Translations under genes and position numbers: made by a program | The notes under the pieces: generated by a model | The model's database searches: none | What the model saw: the letters and a program-made list of their open reading frames with translations, nothing else | What the model was told of the DNA's origin: nothing | NCBI RefSeq assembly: GCF_001949145.1 | Contig: NW_019091525.1 | Location: 108,117-121,770 of the forward strand | Source of the DNA: Acanthaster planci | Taxonomy: Eukaryota > Echinodermata > Asteroidea > Valvatida > Acanthasteridae | Reading direction: 5' to 3' | Length of the DNA stretch: 13,654 nt | In this document: positions 7,472 to 13,654 of the stretch, one piece after another | Layout: every line of letters begins with the position of its first letter | Numbering within the stretch: position 1 is the stretch's first letter

Positions 7472-7779
7472 TTAATGTCTCATCAGGATGGACATTACCT
7501 TATTCCTTTTCCTGGGTATTTTTGCCAGGAATATTTCTGAATTCTACCTCTGTGCTTGATTGTAATGGCATCTATTTTTACATGTACCTATACTGTGAAG
7601 CCTCTTATAAACAAGAAGGGATCCTACTTTTAAAAATCCTCAAAACCTTCAAGTGGATTTTGTGGTCTTCTTGAGTACTAATGAAGACTTTTATTCAGCG
7701 TAAACCACTTGCTGCCAGGTGCTTTTAAAAATGCAATGCACACGTGCGGGATACTTTCAAGACTTTCAGCTTTCAACAT

Positions 7780-7950
7780 TCTTCAAAAATTCATCATTTC
7801 ATTTAATGTACGTTTACATTTACACAGACGACCGTTTGGTGGCTACTCTAAGTTGATTGGCAACCTTCATTGACCCAAGTATTTCAGCCAGGCCTGCTGC
7901 CCTGTAAAGAGAGCCCAGAACTATGAGGTGTTGCGTAATTTCCTTTGTCC
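7780..7950 (+). repeat. Dispersed repeat, copy 1
   Basis: This shares ordered blocks with 13456-13632 in the same orientation: a 24-base identity starting at 7785, CTACTCTAAGTT, ACCTTCATTGAC, CAAGTATTT, AGCCAGGCC, TGTAAA and AGAGCCCAG. The spacing is similar, with small indels. No terminal repeats are visible, so the family is unknown; a SINE-like or MITE interior is possible. Confidence 0.85.
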
Positions 7951-10900
7951 CCAGTGAATGGGAGTGGCGTCTTTTCAAACGTGGCTGGATTAACATGCAG
8001 GGGTGCTGTGTCGCTCATCAATGGGGACCTGGAGCACTTTTGTCCGCGGGCTTGCTCTTCCCGAAACAGTGATACACTGTTTAAAAACAGTGACAGATTA
8101 CCTTCGAAAAATGTAAGCCGAAAATGATGGCAATTCCCAGCAACAGGTCTTTTGTTATCATGGACCGGCTCTTTTGTCCCATTTTGGGCACCCCCACTCT
8201 GCGTATAAGCCCACAGTGCTCGAAAAGGGGCTCCCCAGCAGCAAGTAAGAAATTATGCAAATAACCATGTATACAAAACGTTTGAGCTGGAGTCCTAGGA
8301 GATAGTTGCTGGGGATCTTTTCTTTCCATTATTTCCACATTTGTAACTTCATGCCCAGTTTTAATGACATCATTTTGAGTACAGAATGTAGGGTAATGAG
8401 CATAGTATTCAAACTTTCATATTCCTTTGCAGTTTACCCTTGCATTGATGCACTGTTAAGATTGCCCAGTCATTCATACACTGGATTTTTTATGTTCAAT
8501 TTGTTATTTTTACAAGTTTCTAATCATAATGATTTCACTGCAAGTAATACTTGATGTTCAGTTTTTTTCACTTGAAATCAGTAACTTGATCAGAAATGCA
8601 CAGACGACTGAGATTCTTGTGTATATTGTCTTCATTTGTTATTTTGTATATAAGGACAAATCTTTAAATGAACTAATTTATTTTTATGAGCGCCAATTTC
8701 AAATGTACATAATTTTTGGGGACTTGCTGTGGTAAGGTAGCCAGATTTGACTTAGTACTGAATGCAATGTCTCAATGAGTTTAAGTAGTGTCTGTGTTTT
8801 TAAACGTGTTTTTGTTCATAAACATGAGAATGTTTTTGAAATTATACCCTTCAAAAGTTGCATTAGTTGTTTGAAATGCTATTGCAGATTTAACACATCA
8901 CACAGATTTTGTTTCTCAATTGGTACAGAGAAAGTACCACATGGTATTTGCTATTTATAAGATGTTTTGCCATGGAAACACTTCTTAAAAACAAGTACCC
9001 AGTACGTGTATACAACTGTGTTGAGAAAATAAATTCTCCATCTTCATGTGTACTCATCTACGATATACATGTACTTGTTAAGAGTTGGAGTGGATGGAAA
9101 CATTTTCATTGATTCAAAGGGAAGTTTGGAAAGGTACAAGTGCAAATTGAAAAGAGGTAGAGTTGCAAGATATTTCAGTTTAATATGATATCTCTGAACA
9201 TTTGCACACTGGGTGTGAGGTGTGGTGTGTGCTTTGTTATGGTAAAGCTTCTCCTTGGGGAAATAAAATGTACAAGCAAACAACTCGGTCAAGAGCTATG
9301 CCTATCCCATGTTTGGTTTGGCAATGATCACATGTTAACTTAAATGTTCTCATCCATGTCACAGCTTTTTAGTAAATGGGAGTTCCAGTCTCACAGTTAG
9401 CATGATGCTCCACAGAAAATGGTGGATGATAAAATGTAAAACACTGTTCCATTTAACAGGTCAATGAATGCAATCTGCTTTTGACTAGACTGCCATGTGA
9501 AGCTGGTATTGGGGCACAGAGGAGTGATGTGGGGATTTGTTTTAGGGGTTGCATAAACAAGTACGTGTAATGAATGTTTCCATTTGCACAATGGAAAGAA
9601 TGTAATTCATTCACGTATCAGGGACTGGTGGAATGAAGGGCATTCCATTTGTTGCTTCAGTTATGAAGTTTACTTTGCTATCCATTGCACTCTTAAGCAT
9701 TACTTGTGCAATGCGCAAGTTATAGGGACAAAGAGGTGTCCCCATAACGTGATAGTTTTGGTCCCTAATGTCTATGTTTCAACGTGTAGTCCCCACAAAA
9801 TCTGGTGACAAGTATGTGTACTTTCATATATAACTGACCCACTGTGCAGTGTATACATGTGTATACTTGTAATTAGCTCTGTTCATTTCTGTGATAAAGT
9901 GATGGAATGTTTTCCCAGTCCCGAGTCAGTAACAAGTTTGCTGCAATGCAGACACCAAAAGGGGTGTGGTTGTAAGATGGGTGGACAAAAGTACCTTTGC
10001 ATCTAAATTTTCAAGTCTGTGACCTTGCATTGTGAAAAAGAATTGGAAAAAGTTAAATGAAGACTGTCGCTTGAAACTACATATTTGATGTGTTAATTTT
10101 TATTTACTCGGAAACAAAAACCCACTAAATGCAAGATTTTCTACCACTTGGGCATTTTTTTATGGTTTATCCTAAATGAAGATGTACAAATTTTTTCCAC
10201 TTTTTCAATTTTTATGTATTAATTTTTAATGCCAGTGGTTTAAAACTTGGGGTATCCTCAATTGGTTCAGACAATTGTGCACCCAAAATGCATGGCCCCA
10301 CAAAGCCACAGACTATATTTGAAGGTTTTGGCAACCTGCTGAAATTGTTGGGTTATTCCCGAAACTTTCAGATATGTCATTCAGTTTATAACAGGCTTAC
10401 CTGTATTGCAGGTTGTACAGCATGAACTTCTCACCCCATCATTACCAATACAACAAACCCTCTCATTTGTCATGTGAACAACTGTGTGGAGAATAACAAC
10501 TTTGGTCTGTGTGATTTGCGAAAACAGTGGTGCTGTACGTCATTACAATATTGCCAATTTTTGGTTTCTTTTTAAAAAGAAATTTGCTTCCAGAAATGAT
10601 TATGTGTGACAGACAGTGCCTCATATGTAACCTTTTGTTGTGGACAGAATCCAAGAGTTTTTTCAAATAGGTAGTATTAGAGTAGCTTCCACGAGTTACC
10701 TCAAGTACGTACATCTTTGTACCCCATAGCATCATTTGGTTGACACAGCACGAACAACCATCCCAGGTCACCGTCAGGGGCGCCCTATGCACTTGAATAC
10801 ATTCACAATGATGCCAAATGATCCTTGAAAGTTTGTATGTGTGGAAGTGGTATTTCATACTAATTTTATCAACTGCTGTGATATCTTAAGAATTATTGAT

Positions 10901-11954
10901 CCAGTAAGCCCCACCCACTGAGCACATGGCCACTTAACTTGCTCTTCTCCAGTTCCACACTACATTTTCCAGCTGCACACATCAGCCTCAAGTTCATGCA
11001 TGCCAGACTTTTGTGCATACATGAAGGACATAAATCATGGCTCTGAGTGGTCAAAACACATTGAGGCAGGGCTTAATGGATCAGTCCTGGTCTACCAACA
11101 GTTAGCTCACAAACTGGCCTCTCGAATAGTCATCAAAACATCTTCTGAAAATTGTAAAATCTACCTCATCATAACCGGTTCACACAAGAATTACTTCTTG
11201 TGCGACTCTGAGATAGTCAAGTTATGCCAAACCCTTGAAACATCGTTTTCTTATACATGAAATGAGGTGAGAAGTACACCAAGAAGTGTCAAACAGGCAC
11301 TATTAATGTGAGTCATTGTATTTACATTGCATGAAGTCTGTGGGTAACCAGTGCACATGGTGCACTACATATACACATGTAAACAGGTATAAACTTTGTA
11401 CACTGTAGCAATATAAGCATTGGTTCCTGCTGTATATGTAAAGAATATCAGCTGGATTTAATATGCAACATCCTCTCACCCATTACAAAAATCCTTTGCA
11501 CAAAATACCACTTTATTTTCAGTAGGTCAAGTTCTGGGTGAGAATGGCAACTTACATATGTACGGTACATCATGTGTGAATGTGGTGATCGATTACTCCT
11601 ACATGTACACCACAACACATTTCAACACTAAAATGCCATTCACTTTGGAATCATAAAATTTCATACAACTGTTGGTTGGCAGAAACTGAGAACATTGCTA
11701 TCCTTGCTAATTAGGCTTTGATCTAACTGCATAATTTGGTTGCAAAGCCTACTATCAGAAGTACATGTACATGTAAAACACCAATCTTCACTCTTCCAAA
11801 AGGTTTTCTACTGGAGTAAAACACTGCACCACAAATCATTTGGGTAAAACACATTCGTAAGAATCAACTTTTGACCAAGGCATCACAAAATTATTGGGAA
11901 TAAAATAAAGCTATTACAACATAAATATATCATTAGTTGGTTGAAGACAAAAGT
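7951..11954. other. Long AT-rich region without a convincing gene
   Basis: Open frames here are short, overlap on both strands and show no recognisable motif. Visible items are small. Hairpins include AAACAGTG-ATA-CACTGTTT (8064-8082), a 12-base arm pair with one mismatch at 9719-9748, and CACAAGAA-TTAC-TTCTTGTG (11183-11202). There is an ATGCAAAT octamer near 8254, two UGUANAUA-type Pumilio motifs (8645-8652 and 8704-8711), and TACATGTA at 9066, 11600, 11762 and 11768. The first kilobase or more could be extended 3' UTR of the CaaX gene. Confidence 0.4.
8645..8711 (+). promoter_or_regulatory. Two Pumilio-type (UGUANAUA) motifs, possible 3' UTR elements
   Basis: TGTATATA (8645-8652) and TGTACATA (8704-8711) both match the Pumilio recognition element, 59 bases apart on the same strand as the CaaX gene. 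They matter only if that transcript extends about 1.7 kb past its stop. In AT-rich DNA such motifs also arise by chance. Confidence 0.15.
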
Positions 11955-11979
11955 TTAGCTTTCACCATAAAGAGTTTTA

Positions 11980-12231
11980 TTACTTGCGTCTAACCAATAG
12001 CTGTATGGCCGAAGAAATAGTTTTTTTCTGTTCAAAGTGATGATCCACAATAGATGCAGCCTTTTCCCCTCCTCCATAGTTGGATTGTACAAACAGTGGG
12101 GTACCATTTTGGTTTTTTTGTCTTCATGTACATATTCCTCCATTTGCCTTTGCGCCCTTTTCATTCCTTGCTGCTCCCCATTTGCCAAGATGTTTGCCAA
12201 CGTTACTGTTCTCCACATCTACTTGTTGCCC
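11980..12231 (-). other. Weak minus-strand coding candidate interrupted by one stop
   Basis: Read on the minus strand from 12231 downwards, one frame runs about 35 codons to a TGA (12124-12126), then 47 more codons to TAA (11980-11982). The second part contains Y-G-G-G-E-K-A-A-S-I-V-D-H-H-F (V codon at 12046-12048). From memory this loosely resembles the TONDU core of Vestigial-like proteins, without the usual A-L after it. The overlapping frame (ATG at 12218, 87 codons) is open across the stop, and a run of seven A's on the minus strand (12113-12119) lies where the frames would need to join. No splice sites convincingly tie it to a gene. It may be a chance purine-rich reading. Confidence 0.15.
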
Positions 12232-12239
12232 CTATCTGC

Positions 12240-12500
12240 CTACATGTAGGGTCCTTGCTCTAGGCAACAGACTCAGACGCAATCTAAGTTGACAACAAAC
12301 AACGTTGTGTCCATATTCTGCTATCATTGTTCAACATCCATTTCACTGGGATCTACTTGTATTGCCCTCAGTAAAAGATGAAGCTGCCTGCAAAATTGTT
12401 GAAGCAGTGCAGCAATAGAGGGCACTACTGTAGCTCTTGCAGAAGAAGAAAAAAGATTGACGCGCATGTTCGAAATCGACGCGCACTGACCAGAAATGAA
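12240..12500. promoter_or_regulatory. Possible promoter-like patch: X-box-like site and CpG cluster
   Basis: On the minus strand GTTGCCTAGAGCAAG (12254-12268) fits the RFX X-box (GTNRCC, 3-base spacer, RGYAAC) at all but the last position. At 12459-12485 GACGCGCA occurs twice 19 bases apart, with six CpG dinucleotides in 24 bases in otherwise CpG-poor surroundings. AGAGGGCAC at 12418-12426 resembles part of a CTCF core. The combination suggests regulatory DNA but no transcript is demonstrated. Confidence 0.2.
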
Positions 12501-12533
12501 AGACTGTTTTGGCCTAACATGAAAAACTTGCAT

Positions 12534-13455
12534 TTAGCATTTCCCTTCACCTTGAACAACATGCAAATTATAATTTCACTTTTAAAATTAATTCACATCA
12601 ATGACAAACAAAATTGAGATGGGGCACATAAAATTTTATATATCAAACTTTTTATCTAACTGTACTGTATGGGTATTGATATTCCAGGGAAGTTGGATTT
12701 AAGAAATAGGGAGTTTCAAAACTCAACTTATACCCAAATAATTCTCACTTTGAAAATTCTGCTGCTGAGAATTCACAAAATAATATACTTTACACTTTGC
12801 CTATTAAGTGTAACTAATAACCGAAACTCATACAGAAAAATATACACTTGATCAATATAAAACTTTAAACAAAAGAAAATTCAGGGAGTCTTACCCAATG
12901 AAAACCAGTTTTGTTTGTAATTATTTCAATCATAATTTTCTGAACCAAACTTCAGAAAAAGTATCCTTGAAAACTTTACAATTACATGTGCATAACACTA
13001 TAAAATGCACATTCAACGACAATGAATCTTTATACTTGAACTCTGTATAACAATGTATCCACATACAGCACAATCCAACTTGTGTATTTTGTGGCCCAAT
13101 GAATGATTCTACAAAGCCTGAATGAATCTCATCATGCATTATTTGTCCAATGCATGGCATTACCGCACCACGGTGAAACATTCCATTCTGGATGTACATG
13201 TAACTGGATTTATCAATGTTCTCTCCACCATTTGCAGGGTCACAAACTGAATGAATCTTCTTACAAAATATTTGATGCAGAAATTTACTTTCAATTTATT
13301 TAGGTGATGCAGAGGTTTCTAGGGATTTATTAAACTCTTGTGTACATGTAAGTTTCACAGGATAATTTCATGAGCTTAAACACTTCATACTGCGGTATTT
13401 TTCAATGTTGATGATGCTGGGCCGACATGACTATAATTTTTTCCGTTTTCAAAAT
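12534..13455. other. No gene recognised
   Basis: This is AT-rich sequence with short open frames on both strands and no motif I can name. It contains an ATGCAAAT octamer near 12561 and TACATGTA at 13195 and 13343. Confidence 0.4.
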
Positions 13456-13632
13456 CCTTAAAAATTCATCATTTCATTTAATGGTCAATTATAGCCACAC
13501 CAAGTAATCTTTAGGCGCGGCACTACTCTAAGTTAACAGTTGACCTTCATTGACGCCCAAGTATTTTAGCCAGGCCAGCCGCCTTGTAAACAGAGCCCAG
13601 ATTGTGCGGTGTTGTATAACTGTCTTTTGTTC
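13456..13632 (+). repeat. Dispersed repeat, copy 2
   Basis: This is the second copy of the family seen at 7780-7950, in the same orientation about 5.7 kb downstream. Homology continues nearly to the end of the window, so the copy may be truncated by it. The CpG content is slightly higher here (GGCGCGGC at 13513-13520) than in copy 1, which suggests this copy is younger or less deaminated. Confidence 0.85.
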
Positions 13633-13654
13633 ACGAACCTGGCTCAGTGCACTG

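Noticed and set aside
10463-10858. 131-codon minus-strand open frame, the longest on that strand in the right half
   Set aside because: Composition is irregular with no domain, signal or splice context. AT-rich DNA of this length gives such frames by chance.
11000-11260. 86-codon plus-strand open frame
   Set aside because: It contains a perfect hairpin (11183-11202) and no recognisable motif; there is no good splice or start context.
12378-12617. 79-codon plus-strand frame with a basic, cysteine-containing start
   Set aside because: The cysteines do not form a known finger pattern, and the second half is AT-rich filler.
1-13654. CRISPR array, bacterial operon or phage content
   Set aside because: There are no regularly spaced direct repeats with unique spacers, no Shine-Dalgarno-led ORF series, and the genes present have introns. 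The 29-bp repeat is a contiguous tandem without spacers.

Overview
The window looks like nuclear DNA of a marine invertebrate animal. It is AT-rich, genes are split by introns with GT-AG borders, and small inverted-repeat transposons are frequent. The palindrome TACATGTA occurs 16 times, a habit I associate with echinoderm, hemichordate, lancelet and some mollusc genomes. I cannot name the species or phylum from sequence alone.

Layout. Positions about 58-2276 hold the wreck of a tyrosine-recombinase (YR, DIRS-like) retroelement. A gag-like region is followed directly by a YR catalytic domain, with frameshifts and stops in both and no reverse transcriptase between them. Positions 2277-2973 are gene-poor. 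Positions 2978-3414 are a long-armed hairpin MITE (A) bordered by TTAA. It abuts, and may be inserted into one arm of, a second inverted-repeat element (B, 3419-3688). Part of B is an inverted copy of the sequence just upstream of the gag-like region. A 29-bp tandem repeat sits at 4396-4510.

The best protein-coding evidence is two exons of one plus-strand host gene, 4942-5141 and 6927-7046. They are joined in a compatible phase across a 1785-bp intron. They encode a lysine/glutamate-rich tail ending in C-S-I-L-stop, a CaaX prenylation signal. The intron contains an inverted-repeat element with a tRNA-Thr-like unit (AGT anticodon) near its centre. Upstream exons were not identified.

Downstream lie a third TTAA-bordered element (C, 7258-7471), two copies of a dispersed repeat (7780-7950 and 13456-13632), and about 4 kb of AT-rich sequence with no convincing gene. 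At 11980-12500 there is a weak minus-strand coding candidate beside a small CpG-dense, promoter-like patch. Most of the window is therefore transposon debris around the 3' end of one host gene. No bacterial-type genes, operons or CRISPR arrays are present.
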